Below the pieces are notes generated by a model. That model made no database searches and was not told the DNA's origin. It worked only from the letters and a program-made list of their open reading frames with translations. A program made the translations under genes and the position numbers. DNA of 64,000 nt, taken from positions 13,056,501 to 13,120,500 of the forward strand of contig JAZHRO010000046.1 in the NCBI GenBank assembly GCA_037157565.1. The letters run 5' to 3'. Positions 31,621-42,978 of the stretch are shown piece by piece. The stretch's first letter is position 1, and every line of letters starts with the position of its first letter. This DNA comes from Thalassia testudinum. Taxonomy: Eukaryota; Streptophyta; Magnoliopsida; Alismatales; Hydrocharitaceae.

Positions 31621-32964
31621 GACTCAATGCGGAAATCATCTATCCGATTTCCGACAACCCCTAGGTACCCTACTCAAGTGGTACCAAAGAAGGTTGAGTT
31701 CACTGTGGTCACAAATGACCAAGGCAAATCCATCCCCACCTGCACCACCACGGCGTGGTGGGTGTATATTGACTATAGGAAGCTAAATGACGCTACTAAA
31801 AATGATCATTTCCCCCTGCCATTCATTGACTAGGTTCTCGAACGATTGGCAGAGAGAAAATATTTTTTCTCCCTGTATAGATATTTAGGATATAACCAGA
31901 TTACTATTGCATCAGAAGATCAAGAGAAGACCACGTTCACCTGCCCATATAGCACGTTTGCATTCCGCTGTATGCCATTCAGGTTATGCAATGCACCCGC
32001 TATCTTTCAGCGTTGCATGTTAGCCATCTTTTCATAGATGGTTGGTAAATATTTAGGGGTCTTTATGGATGATTTCTCCGTTTTTGGAGACTCATTCGAC
32101 CATTGCCTTAGCAACCTGGAGAAAATCTTGAAACGATGTATCGAGGTCAACCTAGTTTTAAGTTAGGAAAAGAGTCATTTTATGGTTCAAGAAGGGATTG
32201 TCCTCAGTCACATTGTCTCGCATAGGGGCATAGAAGTTGACCGAGCTAAAGTTGACTTAATTTCCAAACTCCCACCTCCTAGCTTAGTCAAACAAATCAG
32301 ATCTTTCCTAGGACACGTTGGCTTCTATAGAAGGTTCATAAAAGATTTTTTCAATCTATCCAAACCATTGGCTGACCTTCTAGCCAACGTTGTGCACTTT
32401 GACATGACCCCTGATTGCATCAAAGCCTACACCACTCTAAGGGATACAATCTCGACTACACCTATTTTACATCCCCCAGACTAGTCCCAGGACTTTGAAA
32501 TAAAGTGTGATGCTTCAGACTTTATTGTTGGAGCACTCCTAGGATAAAGACGAGAGAAGAAACCCATGGTGATCTACTACACGAGCAAAATTTTGGATGA
32601 GGCTCAACGGAATTACACTGTCACAGAAAAAGAGCTGCTCGCTGTAGTTTTCGGATTAGAAAAGTTCAGATCACACATTCTAGGATCCTACGTGATCATT
32701 TACACTGACTACTCGGCTACCCGGCATTTGTTACCCAAAAAGGATGCTAAACACAGGATAATCATATGGATTCTGCTCCTGCAGGAATTTGAGCTGGAAA
32801 TATGCGACAAGGTCGAATCCAAGAATGTTGTAGCCGACCACCTATCCAGACTTCACCCAAAGCATATTGGACCTTCACTACCCTTAACTGACACATTTCT
32901 TGATGAACAAATTCTACTTGTGCATGGCAGGAGTCTCCTCTGGTATGCAGACTTAATTATTTAG
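31621..32964 (+). pseudogene. Reverse transcriptase and RNase H of element P
   Basis: Copies element RNA into DNA and degrades the RNA strand. In order: VYIDYRKLNDATKNDHFPLP (about 31765-31830); FSLYRYLGYNQI; FAFRCMPFRLCNAPAIFQRC; F-M-D-D at 32062-32073; MVQEGIVLSHIVSHRGIEVD; SFLGHVGFYRRF; RNase H CDASDFIVGALLG, TEKELLAVVFGLEKFRSH, YTDYSATRHLL (YTDHS changed to YTDYS) and [10 protein letters not shown]. In-frame stops at 31831, 32035, 32164, 32482 and 32545 (approximate). Open from 32566 to 32964. Confidence 0.92.
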
Positions 32965-34206
32965 TGGTTGTGTAGATTTTGCACAGCTGGTCTAGACAAC
33001 TGTAGGACAAGTTATTGGCTGTGACCAAACATTATTTCTGGGATGATCCTATGCTGCTTAGACTTTGTGTCGATCAAATCATTAAGAGATGTATTTGTGA
33101 AGAGGAGGTCCAAAGTGTGCTATCCCCTGTCATGACCAAGCCTGTGGTGGCTACTTCTTTAGGAAGCAGACGGCTGCAAAAGTTTTGCAGTCCGATTTTT
33201 CTGGCCAGCACTATTCAAGGATGCACACAATTTTGCTAAAACCTGCACTAGATGCCAGACCCTGGGGACGATGATCAAGAAAGATATGATGCCTCTACAA
33301 CCCATTCTTATCATCAAAATATTTGATGTCTAGGGCATCGATTTCATGGGTCCCTTCCCACCGTCAAACAACTTCGAGTATATACTAGTCTCAGTGGACT
33401 ACATCTCGAAATGGATCGAAACCGTGCCTACCTGAAAATGTGATCATAAAGTCGTCATGGACTTTGTTAAGAAAAATATCTTTTCCTAGTTTGGGATACC
33501 TAAGGCCATGATCAGCGATGGTGGGAACCACTTCATCAATGCCCAGTTTCATGCCTTAAGAAATACGGGGTCACTCACCGCATTGCCATCCCGTATCACC
33601 CATAAACGAATGGGTAACTGAGGTCTCAAATAGGCAGATTAAGAATATTCTGCAAAAGATTATGAGAGCTGACCAGAATGATTGGTCCACACGATTGGAT
33701 GATGCCCTTTGAGCATACAAGACCGCTTATAAGACCCCGATAGGCATGTCACTATATCAATTGGTCTTTGGCAAAGCTTGCCACCTTCCGGTCAAGTTGG
33801 AGCACTGGGCGTACTGGGTTTTTAAGCAATGTAATATGGATTCCCATATGGTTGGAACTTAAAGGAAGCTCCAACTCTCCGAGCTTGAGGAGATTCGCCG
33901 AGATGCTTATGAGAATAATAAACTTTATAAGGAGAAAATGAAAGCTGTCCATGACAAACACATTAATAGAAAAACTTCTAGCCAAATCAGCAAGTCTGGC
34001 TTTTTGATGTAAGACCTAAACTCTTTCCCGGGAAGTTGACATCCAAGTGGACGGAACCTTACCGAGTGATTAGACCTTTTTCCAACAGGGTGGTAGAAAT
34101 TGCTGATCCTAAGACTGGGCAAACCTTTACAGTTAATGGTCAAAGATTAAAACACTTTCTTGTCCAGGTTCCCCTGAAGGAAGTTGTAATCCTCATTAAG
34201 GGTTAA
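32965..34206 (+). pseudogene. Integrase of element P
   Basis: Zinc-finger region degraded but visible (CHDQACGGYF ... AAKVLQSDF, about 33135-33205). The core starts with [21 protein letters not shown] (about 33330-33380), where the Trp before G-I-D-F is TAG but the first catalytic Asp remains. AMISDGGNHFINAQF holds the second Asp; EVSNRQIK (about 33620) has the Glu. The C-terminal part shows DKHINRK, FPGKLTSKWTEPYRV and KTGQTFTVNGQRLKHF (about 34020-34155), a GPY/F-type end. The last frame stops at 34204. Several shifts between 33560 and 33760. Confidence 0.9.
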
Positions 34207-35592
34207 ACTGGAGCTTCGCCTAGCTAGTGGCAATAAACTCAGCACTTCTTAGGAGGCAACCCAGAGGATTCAGGCTGACCGGATACACAACAGTTGAAAC
34301 TCAAGTGATTTCTTTCCTTACTCCCTTGCATATAGTTATCTTCCAATGAGGACATTGTCCAACTTAGGCATAGAAAGTGGTAATTCGTATGTTCTGAGTA
34401 TATATTGTCAGCTTGAATTATCCTATAAAAGAGAGAGAGAGAATTAGGAAAAGAAAGCTTAGGTATTAGGAGCTTATCAACTTTAGGAAATGATACGCTA
34501 AGGACCTAAACGCTTAGACTCTTCAGGTTTTCTGGCTTAATTAGTTCGCGTGTCCATTAAAATGTGGACTTATTCTCAAGTCATTGCCACTTTAATTTAT
34601 TTCAATTTGGTCAATAAAGTAGGGTAATAAGTATACGACTTATCAACCCGCCCTCTGATTTGAGGAGATTTTTAGTCTAAGCATCTACACACATTTTGCA
34701 CTGACTCACTCGACAATTCTAACGGAAATTGGGTAGCTAATGAACTTTCTAAGGTGGTATGGCTGACAAGTTGTCGTGGGCAACAGCCCATTGGCCGTTG
34801 TCCAGAGCACAGCTACAGGACCATTCTCTTTTACTACTGCCTTTAGGTAAATCTTAGAACAGGAAAGTTACCTACTTAAAAATAAAAAAAGAAACGAAAA
34901 TAAATAGAAAATAGAAAAAGAAGAAAAAGAAAAAAAAGCCACACTTTACTACACGAGTATGGCTGACAAGCTGTCGTGGGTAACAGCCCATTAGCTGGTT
35001 GTCCAGATCCCAGCTCATAAAAGATAACAATTCCAAAACACTTAAGGAAGAAGTGAGAAAGTAGCATAATCCTGGGAGATATATACTAGGTTCGCCCTTG
35101 TGTTAACCTCATAAAAATAAAAGTGGAAAGCTATCGGTTAAATAGGTACACCTTTAGGCAATATTTTCTTTTCTGAGTCACCTAGGGGAGTAGAAACCCG
35201 AAGTCCGTTTTAATTGCCGTTGAGTGAGTCTATCACAATTTTCACGACAAGATGCTTAGCACTTAGAGTCCTTTTTGAGTCATAGGTAGGTTAGGTAGCC
35301 GTAAAAAGTTACTTCGAAACTCTCAACTCAAAAAATCCAAAAAATTAAAAAAGATGAAAAAGAAAGAAAAAAAAATAATTTTGGCTTCTATGTAGAATAA
35401 GGTGAGGATTTGAGCGGTCTACATTTTGGTAGACATTCGGGTGCTGTTGAGTCTCTGAAGGTTCGGTTCTTAAGTAGAAATTTCCTTCTGTTGACAAACA
35501 ACTTATGTCTGAGCGATCGATTCTTAATTCTGGTTGTAAATAGCATTTAGGTTAACCTTGCTAGGGACTAGCAAGGGGTGGGCATGGGGGTA
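34207..35592 (+). other. 3' untranslated region and polypurine tract of element P
   Basis: No coding signal and no env-like ORF. Contains CCAATGAGGACATTG (about 34345), the inverted repeat around ACGACTTATC (about 34627-34647), two hairpin repeats (34753-34807, 34957-35017) around an A-rich tract (34880-34937), and a second A-rich tract at 35335-35385. It ends in the polypurine tract GGCATGGGGGTA at 35581-35592. Confidence 0.82.
34753..35017 (+). repeat. Paired hairpin repeat around an A-rich tract (element P)
   Basis: Unit 1 and unit 2 both read GTATGGCTGACAAG, then TGTCGTGGG, AACAGCCCATT and end GTTGTCCAGA. Within each, GGGCAAC or GGGTAAC can pair with GTTGTCC. An A-rich tract separates them. 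The same pair is in R and U. Confidence 0.65.
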
Positions 35593-37154
35593 TGATGACT
35601 TTACAAATAACGACATTAATTACCTCAAGTAGAGTCAATCTCGAGGGCACATGCGCATTAATATCATGCTACAGTGGAATTGGGAGCATTGCATGCATTT
35701 TGCATTACGTTAGGTTAAGATTTCTTAGAATTAATGTTTAATGGCCTGTTGTACAAGTGTCTATTGAAATAGGTCTCAAATGAGCAATCAGACCATATGG
35801 GTGGATTTGGATCAACGAACGGAGTCCAACAGACTCAAAATCACCTCAATCCGACCTCCGTAGCTCCCACAATAAGTTCAAGAAGTTCTGACTGTTTATG
35901 TGATGATCAACAGTCCTCGTCGCGCCACATGGAACCCGCTCTGGCTCCATTGTGCGCCATCTTCCACCACTCAGCTCTCCATCGCGCGATCGCCATTGTT
36001 TGATCCTCATCAGATGCACCTCGTCGTGCCACGTTGCGCTTCGCCATCCACTACACGATCAACATCTAACAGCTGCCACCGCTTGAGCGCCTCGTCAACC
36101 TCGTGATAATCCATGAGTGCAGCGCAGTGGTCCACGCCTCAACTCACGCACTCGGAGTGCGAGTTTAAGCCCTCGCGAGGCTTAAATTCACGGCACGCAA
36201 GCGGAGGGCAGAATTGGACCGCCCAATCGAAGACGAATGGTGGAAATAGTAGCTATGTGGCATGCTCTTGCACGTCGAATGCACGCGATGAGCGATGCGC
36301 GATCCAACGCTGCATTCGACGCCTCATTCGATGTGCGCCTAAGGTGCGATCCTGAGCACATGGTTGCACGCAATCTCGACTGTTAATCGCTGATCGAACA
36401 GTTGCCTGAGCGAGCACATTGATCACGGATAACTGGCTACTGTTCATGTGCGCCCTTGACAGCGGGTGATGAGCTGGGCTTTAGCAATGCTTACAGCAGA
36501 GCTACAACGACGTCTTTGTTGTCGCTATTGATGCGATGCCTATTTTAGCTCTCTTTCTTCCACTATAAAGAGATCTATGGACCTCCATTGCAAGGCATCT
36601 ATCTTTAGTTTCTACTAAGCATGTCCCCACCTCCATAGAGCTTCAAAGAGTGTTCCCGGAGATGCCGAGCCGTCGACGGAAGCCCCCTCCACCGCCGTGG
36701 CTGCCTCAATGCCATGCACCTCCTTGCATTTAGTTTCTAGTCTTTTATAGCTTGTAGTTTATTTTCCTTTAAGCATTCATCTAGTTTTGTTGATCACAAC
36801 TTCCAGACCATGTTTGATATTCAATAAACTAGAATTGATATCATAATTATTGTCTAATTATCATTCTTAGCTAGATTTTATTATGATTCATCATGTCTAC
36901 TTTGCGTGCATAATTAGCTATCACTGCTGTACTATGAATCTCTAACCCTACCACTCTCTCTCTCTCTCTCTTTTTAGGAGTAAACAAAATGAATATCTTG
37001 TGACATTAAAGTGATAAACTGATCTGATTTCTTGCCTCCATGAGATCGACATTCGGACTCACCGTTCAGTTTTCTTATTAAAATTGATGTCGTGAATGCT
37101 TGCTACAATGAACGAATTATTTAAACGTGTTTTTTGACGTTACCCGTGTTACCA
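35593..37154 (+). repeat. 3' LTR of element P (diverged LTR-B)
   Basis: Starts TGATGACTTTACAAAT after the polypurine tract and ends GTGTTACCA at 37154. It is a diverged relative of LTR-B: blocks such as GAGTCCAACAGACTC, the tRNA-like module (36120-36172), TATAAAG (36564-36570) and a TC-run at 36955-36972 fall in the same order. The right flank begins ATTTG, inside gag of another element (S), so P was itself inserted in a gag gene. The matching left duplication is outside the window. Open frames at 35797-36447 overlap on both strands and are not conserved. Confidence 0.8.
36120..36172 (+). other. tRNA-like module in P 3' LTR
   Basis: CAGCGCAGTGGTCC (A-box-like, from 36120) and GCGAGTTTAAGCC (B-box-like), 42 nt apart; GCGAG and CTCGC around the B box can pair like a T-arm. 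Diverged copy, but same layout. Confidence 0.45.
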
Positions 37155-37800
37155 ATTTGCAAAATCAAATTAGGGTTTACACTCGATCAAAGACCTACAG
37201 GGAATTTACCTTCCCAACCCATGCCTAACCTTAACAACCAAAGGACTCAATACCAAGGCGGAAATCCCCATTACTCTCACCGGTCCCCTATCCAACCAGC
37301 CCCGCAGCATCCCCCAAGTTTCCATTAAAACTAGGCCCCTCGCCCTCCTCCCAACAACAATCACACTGCCAATGCAGTCACTCTAAGGATCGAGAAAACC
37401 ACACAAGATCTTGAGCCTTCCACATCTTCACCTGAAACCCACCCTAACAAAATGCAAGTTGACTCTTCTCACACCCTTCAGGAAGAAAGACTCCCTAACA
37501 AAATGCAAGTTGACACTCCCATTTCTCTCTCAAGCCTTACATTCCACCAACCCTAAAAGAAAGAAATCTAACCCCACAGTTGAGGAACTCATTGTTTTAT
37601 TTGGGTAAGTTCAAATTAATATCCCTCTCCTAGATGCAATAAAGTATATCCCTACCTATGCCAAATTTCTAAAAAATATTTGTACTCCAAAAAGATAGAC
37701 CAAAAATCTAGGTAGGGTGCATCTTTTTGAGACAATAAGCTTTGTCATCCATAGCAAGTTGCCTCCTAAAATGAAAGACCCGAGCGCACCTCTCATTTCA
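37155..37800 (+). pseudogene. gag: Gag C-terminus to protease approach, element S remnant
   Basis: Begins LQNQIRVYTR, then (shifted) LPSQPMPNLNNQRTQ as in gag of R and T (LPSQPVPNPRN, LPSQPIPNPRN). VTLRIEKTTQDLE (about 37378-37416) is the gag-pro boundary. A direct repeat, CCTAACAAAATGCAAGTTGA, occurs twice at about 37442 and 37492. The stretch ends with KMKDPSAPLIS at 37800, just before a protease would start. Its 5' part should lie on the other side of P, left of the window. Confidence 0.78.
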
Positions 37801-38240
37801 GTGAGCACATTTCAATCAATCATTAAGGGCACAACCCATTTTAAGGGCCCATCACATTCCAAAAGCATTACTATCATAAGTCTAATCTAAAATTGAGTAG
37901 AGTTGGCCCTAGGACCCATTAGTCTGTTTCAGAGTATTTCTCAAATTGTGGTACGAATGTGTGACGTCTGCTTTCTCTAGAAGGTGCTAAGTTGGGGGGC
38001 TTGATTGTCAAACGACTTAAGCAGGCAAGGGTTTGTCATAATTAACAGCCTTCAAGACATGCTTCCCCTGCTTCGTCAGCCCAACTTAACCAACTTCTGG
38101 ATTAAGGACAACACAAAATCTATATTGTGGTTTGAATATATCTTGGAGCTTTGGTTTTTAGGATACCCAACTTAAGGACATGCTTGTATTATTTTGTTGT
38201 AGGGTTCTATTCTCCTATCCTTCTAACCCCTTCCTAATTT
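37801..38240 (+). other. Truncated 5' leader of element T
   Basis: Leader sequence, from TTTCAATCAATCATTAAGGG on, matches R's and P's leaders. LTR and primer-binding site are missing. The join to S shows CATTTCA twice (37794-37800, 37808-37814), suggesting a deletion between short repeats. A two-part inverted repeat lies at 37987-38090. Confidence 0.7.
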
Positions 38241-39931
38241 ATGCTTGAAAGGAGGTCATTGAATCCCCTCTTGGAAGGACCATTAAACCATTCCAGGAGG
38301 CGTAGGTTGAATTCTTGTCAAGTAGATCCCATGGTTAATCAATCACCTTCTCTACCTCATAATCAACACGAGTTTTCATGGGCAGTTGGAACAATTGCAA
38401 CAAATGCAAGAATGGTTCCAGAGAATGAATGATTAGGACTCTCAGCTCTTGAAGGATTTTTATGATCCTTCAAATTATGGAGAATGTCTCAGTGTCCAAA
38501 TTTCAGCCGGTGACGTGGAAATCAAGCGCTAGGTTTTAAGCCTAATCAAACATTTTCATAGGCTTAGCTTTGAAGACTCGTTTCAGCATTTGGAGGACTT
38601 GACCACTTTGATCCAAACTACCAAAGCATGAAATGTGGATGAAAAGCAAATGATCACGAGGCTCTTTCTCCACTCTCTCAGGGATAAGGTTGCACATTGG
38701 TATCGAACAATTAGGAGGCCAATAACTACCTAAAATGATCTCAAATTGACCTTCTTGAAGAAATTTTTCCCTGCTGGACGTACCAATGCTTTGCAACGGG
38801 TGATTATGACTTTCGTCCAACGGCTAGGGGAATCACTTCATAGTGCCTGGGAGCGATTCTAAGATTTTTTGCGAAAGTGTCCACACCACAACGCGTCGAA
38901 ATGGCAACTCGTGCAAATTTTTTATCACGAGTTGACTGAGCAACTCCGTAATCACGTGGACACTTCTTGCGAAGGTAATTTCCTCAACAAGGATGCAGAT
39001 AGTGTACATGACTTGTTTGAGGAAATGAGTAAGAATTCTATCAATCATGCCTTCATGGACACTTTCAACCGGTCTTAGCAACCTAGATAGAATGCTAATG
39101 AGGTTCAGGACTCTCATTCATTTGATATGGAATTGATTTGCAACAAACTTGATAAGGTGGACTTGGTTGCAAAAAGAATGGAAGAGTGGATGACTGGAAA
39201 CTCTGCAAATATCTCTAGATCCACTCAATCCCAGAATTCAAGATTTTATACCTCACGAGCTCCTATTGGACGGGAGTTCGTAAATCAATTAGAAATAGCT
39301 CAACCTGTGAGCCAGCATTACTCAGAATCCCACGGGTTCCAAATTGGGGCCTTTGATCCCAATTTCTTTGATCCTTCTCCTTCTTTCCCGACATCCTCGC
39401 CCTATGAGGATATGTATGTTGTACAGGAGAATGTTAGGTACAACCCATATTCAAATTCTTATAACCCGGCCCAGCAATTATGCACCACAACGACTAATGG
39501 GTCAGGGTCATGTATACACTTAACTGCCCTTAATCAGGTCAATCAACCAACATGAAATGCCCATCAACCCGTAGGGTAGGTTGATCTGAATCGTCGGATG
39601 GTGGAAATGTAAGGATCCATGCTTTAGCTCATGCAGCAAATGAAAACTTCACTAGACAATTTGCAATCTGAGCTCATTGCTAATACCCAACAGTCAGGAT
39701 CTCTACCATCTCAACCCATACCCAACCCTCGAAACATACAAAATCAAGGCAATCGAGCCGAAGGTATGGGAATCAAAGGGACCTATATGTACATGCTTAG
39801 GTGGTTGACAGGGTCCTTCCTCTTCTGCTCCTGGATATCTAGCTAATCAAGCTCCTCCAATCTTTTCTAACCCTCCCCAAGACTTGAACTCGTACGCTTC
39901 TGCAAACTTCGTGACCTTGAGGAGTGGAAGG
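38241..39931 (+). pseudogene. gag: Gag of element T
   Basis: Start at ATG 38241, LERRSLNPLLEGPLNHSRRR, the same start as R. Then DFYDPSNYGECLSVQI (about 38457), HLEDLTTLIQTTKA, HSLRDKVAHWYRT, FFPAGRTNALQRVIMTF, HSAWERF (Trp kept here), CPHHNASKWQLVQIFYHELT and DASC-like GNFLNKDADS, open to 39078; then 39127-39555 open with SRAPIGREFVNQLE. At YNP (about 39470) the sequence skips straight to a QQLC segment, losing the conserved GWRNHPNFSW-type box. Ends with FVTLRSGRQTQDL near 39905-39945. About seven stops and shifts. Confidence 0.9.
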
Positions 39932-40278
39932 CAAACCCAGGACCTGAAATTACCTTCAATTAGCGAGCAAAATCCTGGTGAGCCTAGGGAAGAATTGGAA
40001 TAAACTGAAGAACTTAAGGCTCAGGATCCTGAATCTAATGATCTTACTCATGTCCTGTTCCCTGAATCCTTGTTAAAACCCAGGAAGAAGAAACTTGTCA
40101 ATAGAAATGAGAAGCTTTTGAATATATTCAAGAATGTAGAAATCAATATCTTGCTCCTTGATGCTATTAAGCATATTCTGGCTTATGCTAAGTTCTTGAA
40201 GGACTTATTCACTCAGAAGCGTAAGTCGAGGGAATCAACCCCAAGGAAGGTGATACTTTCTGAGCAGGCAGTTCTATT
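39932..40278 (+). other. Gag-protease spacer of element T
   Basis: Encodes a charged spacer, open from 40070 (KPRKKKLVNRNEKLLNIFKN, then DAIKHILAYAKFLKDLFTQK). The KHILAYAKFLKDL motif is also found in P and, damaged, in R, S and W, so it is a conserved piece of the polyprotein just before protease. A stop lies at about 40000. Confidence 0.7.
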
Positions 40279-40797
40279 TTGCTACATCACCTCCCTCAGG
40301 AAAAGAGAGATCCTTGTGCCCTTTTGATTTCATGTGTTATCGGGGATTACACCTTTGATCGGACACTTTTGGATTTAGGTGCATCTATAAACCTAATTCT
40401 GACTTCCTTATATGAAAAGTTTGGATTAGGTGAACTCCAGCCAACCTCAGTAACACTGCAATTAGCGGACTGTTCGATCACAAACCCAAAAGGTATTATT
40501 GAGGATGTTATTGTCAAGGTTAAGGATTTCTATTTTCCTATAGATTTCCTCGTCCTTCATATGGATGTACTTAAAGACTTAAGGAACACATTCATCATTC
40601 TGGGGCATCTGTTCCTGTTTACCGCTAAGGCCAATATTAACTGTGAAAGCAGAAGTATGGAGATCACCTTTGGGGACAGAAAATTGAAACTACATATTTT
40701 TAAGGCGATTAACAAATTTGAGGATTGTGGATACATCGAGGAACTCGAGGATAATGATCTGAATCTTGAGACTTGTATTGCTATCATTGTTTTTTAG
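40279..40797 (+). pseudogene. Protease of element T
   Basis: Open for 172 codons, the least damaged protease in the window. LISCVIGDYTFDRTLLDLGA holds the D-L-G-A active site; ILTSLYEKFGLGEL, VTLQLADCSI, DVIVKVKDFYFPIDFLVL and IILGHLFLFTAKANINC follow. The flap residue region reads GHLF instead of GHPF. The frame runs on into the acidic spacer and ends at 40797. No own start is expected since it is part of a polyprotein. Confidence 0.9.
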
Positions 40798-42558
40798 GAT
40801 TCCTCTCGTACTAATGAACCTGAACCACAACCCTCTGTGGCAAATCCGCCACATTTTGAAGAGGTTATTGATTTTGTTCATTCACAACCTCTCCTACTGA
40901 ATCGTCCTGATGAATCTTCATCAGCATCCTTCCTACCTTTAGTTATCAACTCGCCCCAACTAGAACATTAACCATTGCCCGACAATATGAAATATGAGTT
41001 CGTAGGACTAAAGATGAGGTTCCCTGTGATTATCAGTGCAAACTTGACTAAGGAGCAAGAATCAAAATTGATTAAGGTCCATAAAGCACATAAGGAGGCA
41101 ATTGGTTGGACCATTCATGACTTTAGGGGCATGGAGCCATCTTATTGTAATCATCGGATTTTTATGGAAGATGGATCCCAACCTTCTCGCCAGATGTAGA
41201 GGAGATTGAACCCTAATATGCGAGAAGTGGTCAAGGAAATAATCAAATGCCTTGATGCAGGAATCATAGACCTGATCATAGATAGTCCCGGGGTTAATCC
41301 CATGTAAATTGTTCCCAAGAAAGCTAGGATTACCGTAGTGACTAACGAGAAAGGTGAATTTATCATGACTCGTTCAGCTTCCTTTTAGAGAGTTTGTATC
41401 AATTATAGGAAGCTGAACACAGCCACCAAAAATGATCATTTCCCTTTGTCCTTCATCGGCCAAATTCTTGAAATGTTAGTTCGGAAAAAGTATTTCTGTT
41501 TCCTGGACGGTTATTCAGGATATAACCAAGTTCCTATCCATCCTAAAGATCAGGAAAAGATAACTTTCACCTGTTCCTATGAATCTTTTGCATTCCATAG
41601 CATGTCGTTTGGGCTTTGCAATGCACTTACGACTTTTTAAAGGTGCATACTTGCTATCTTTTCTGACATGGTGGGAGATTGTCTTGAGATATTCATGGAT
41701 GATTTCTTCGTTTTCAGAGATTCTTGAGTCGTGCCTAGCTAACATGGAATTGATTCTTAAGAGATGTATCCAAACTTGTTTGGTCCTTAGTTGGGAGAAG
41801 AGTCACTTCATGACACAGGAAGCATCATCTTAGGTCATGTAGTCTCTAATCGGGGTATTAAAGTTGATACGGCTAAGGTAGATGCTATCTCCAAACTTAC
41901 TCCACCCACATCTGTTAAACAAATCCAATCATTCCTTGGTCATGTGGGATTTTATAAGAGGTTCATTAAGGATCTTTTCAAGGTTGCTCGACCTTTAAGT
42001 AACCTTCTGGCCAAAGATACGCTGTTTGAATTTGATGAATCATGTCATAAGGCATTTGATTTACTCAAAATGGCAGTCACTTGTGCTCCTGTGTTACAAC
42101 CACCGGTCTGGATAGCCCCATTTGAGATTATGACCGACACTTTTGATTACGCTGTTGGGGTTGTTTTGCGTTAGAAGATTGACATAAAGGTCTGTCATTT
42201 ACTATGCTAGCAAAATTTGGACGAGGCCCAAAGGAACTATACTGTTATAGAAAATGAATTGCTAACCGTATTATTTGCGTTGTAAAAATTCAGGGCTTAT
42301 CTTTTATGATCTCATGTTATCATCTATACCGACCACTCGGCCCTGAGACATCTCTTGGCCAAAAAGGATGCCAAACCCTGGTTCATTCGATGGATTCTTT
42401 TACTTCACGAATTCGATCTTGAAATTAAAGACAAATTCGAGGCACAAAATGTAGTGGTAGATCATCTTTCGATAATCCTAATTGCTTCTACTCATTTGGA
42501 TATTCCGATTACTGACACCTTCCCAGACAAGACAATTCTTACAATTTCGGGTGTCTAA
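40798..42558 (+). pseudogene. Reverse transcriptase and RNase H of element T
   Basis: Spacer to 40970, then MKYEFVGLKMRFPVIISANL and HKEAIGWTIHDFRGMEPSYC, RRLNPNMREVV, VCINYRKLNTATKNDHFPLS (about 41395-41455), CFLDGYSGYNQVPIHPKDQE, FHSMSFGLCNAL, F-M-D-D at 41692-41703, ILGHVVSNRGIKVD, SFLGHVGFYKRF, FEIMTDTFDYAVG (RNase H; DASDYAVG changed to DTFDYAVG, so a catalytic Asp context is altered), [17 protein letters not shown] and NVVVDHLS. Stops or shifts at about 41200, 41305, 41640, 41725, 41820, 42172-42300. Close to R's pol. Confidence 0.9.
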
Positions 42559-42978
42559 ACCCTTGGTTTGCGGACATCGTCAACTATTTGGCCGTTGGTC
42601 AAATCCCCAAGGATTAGACCAAGCAGCAACGGGATAGACTTATATTTGAGGCCAAATATTACTTTTGGGATGATCCTGAACTATACCGCATCAGCTCTAA
42701 TCAAATTATTTGTCAATGTGTCCCAAAGAATGAGTTCCAAAGCATACTTGAGTTCTGCCATGCATCTGTGTGGTGGACACTTCTCGAGGAAAAAGATAGC
42801 TGTGAAGATTCTGCAATCTAGATTTTATTAGCCGTCTTTATTCAAGGATGCTCAAGAATTCTCCAGGTTATGTTCTTGATGCTAGGCACTCAGGAGCGTA
42901 GCCAAGAGAGATATGATGCCTCTAAGCCCAATTCTTCTTGTCAAAATCTTCAATGTTTAGGGCATCGATTTCATGGAA
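42559..42978 (+). pseudogene. Integrase start of element T, cut by element U
   Basis: [19 protein letters not shown], then a zinc-finger region (CHASVWWTLLEE in one frame, GGHFSRKKIAVKILQSRFY in another) and PILLVKIFNV-stop-GIDFM, where Trp became TAG. The gene stops at 42978, where LTR-A of U begins; the rest of the integrase core is not found on the other side of U. Confidence 0.85.

Noticed and set aside
36955..36972. CT microsatellite
   Set aside because: Short TC run within P's 3' LTR; similar GA runs in LTR-B and LTR-A copies (4155-4182, 6583-6602, 18765-18782) are ordinary low-complexity LTR sequence.
37440..37515. Start of a tandem or CRISPR-like repeat
   Set aside because: Only two copies of CCTAACAAAATGCAAGTTGA, in coding remnants of gag of S; a simple local duplication.
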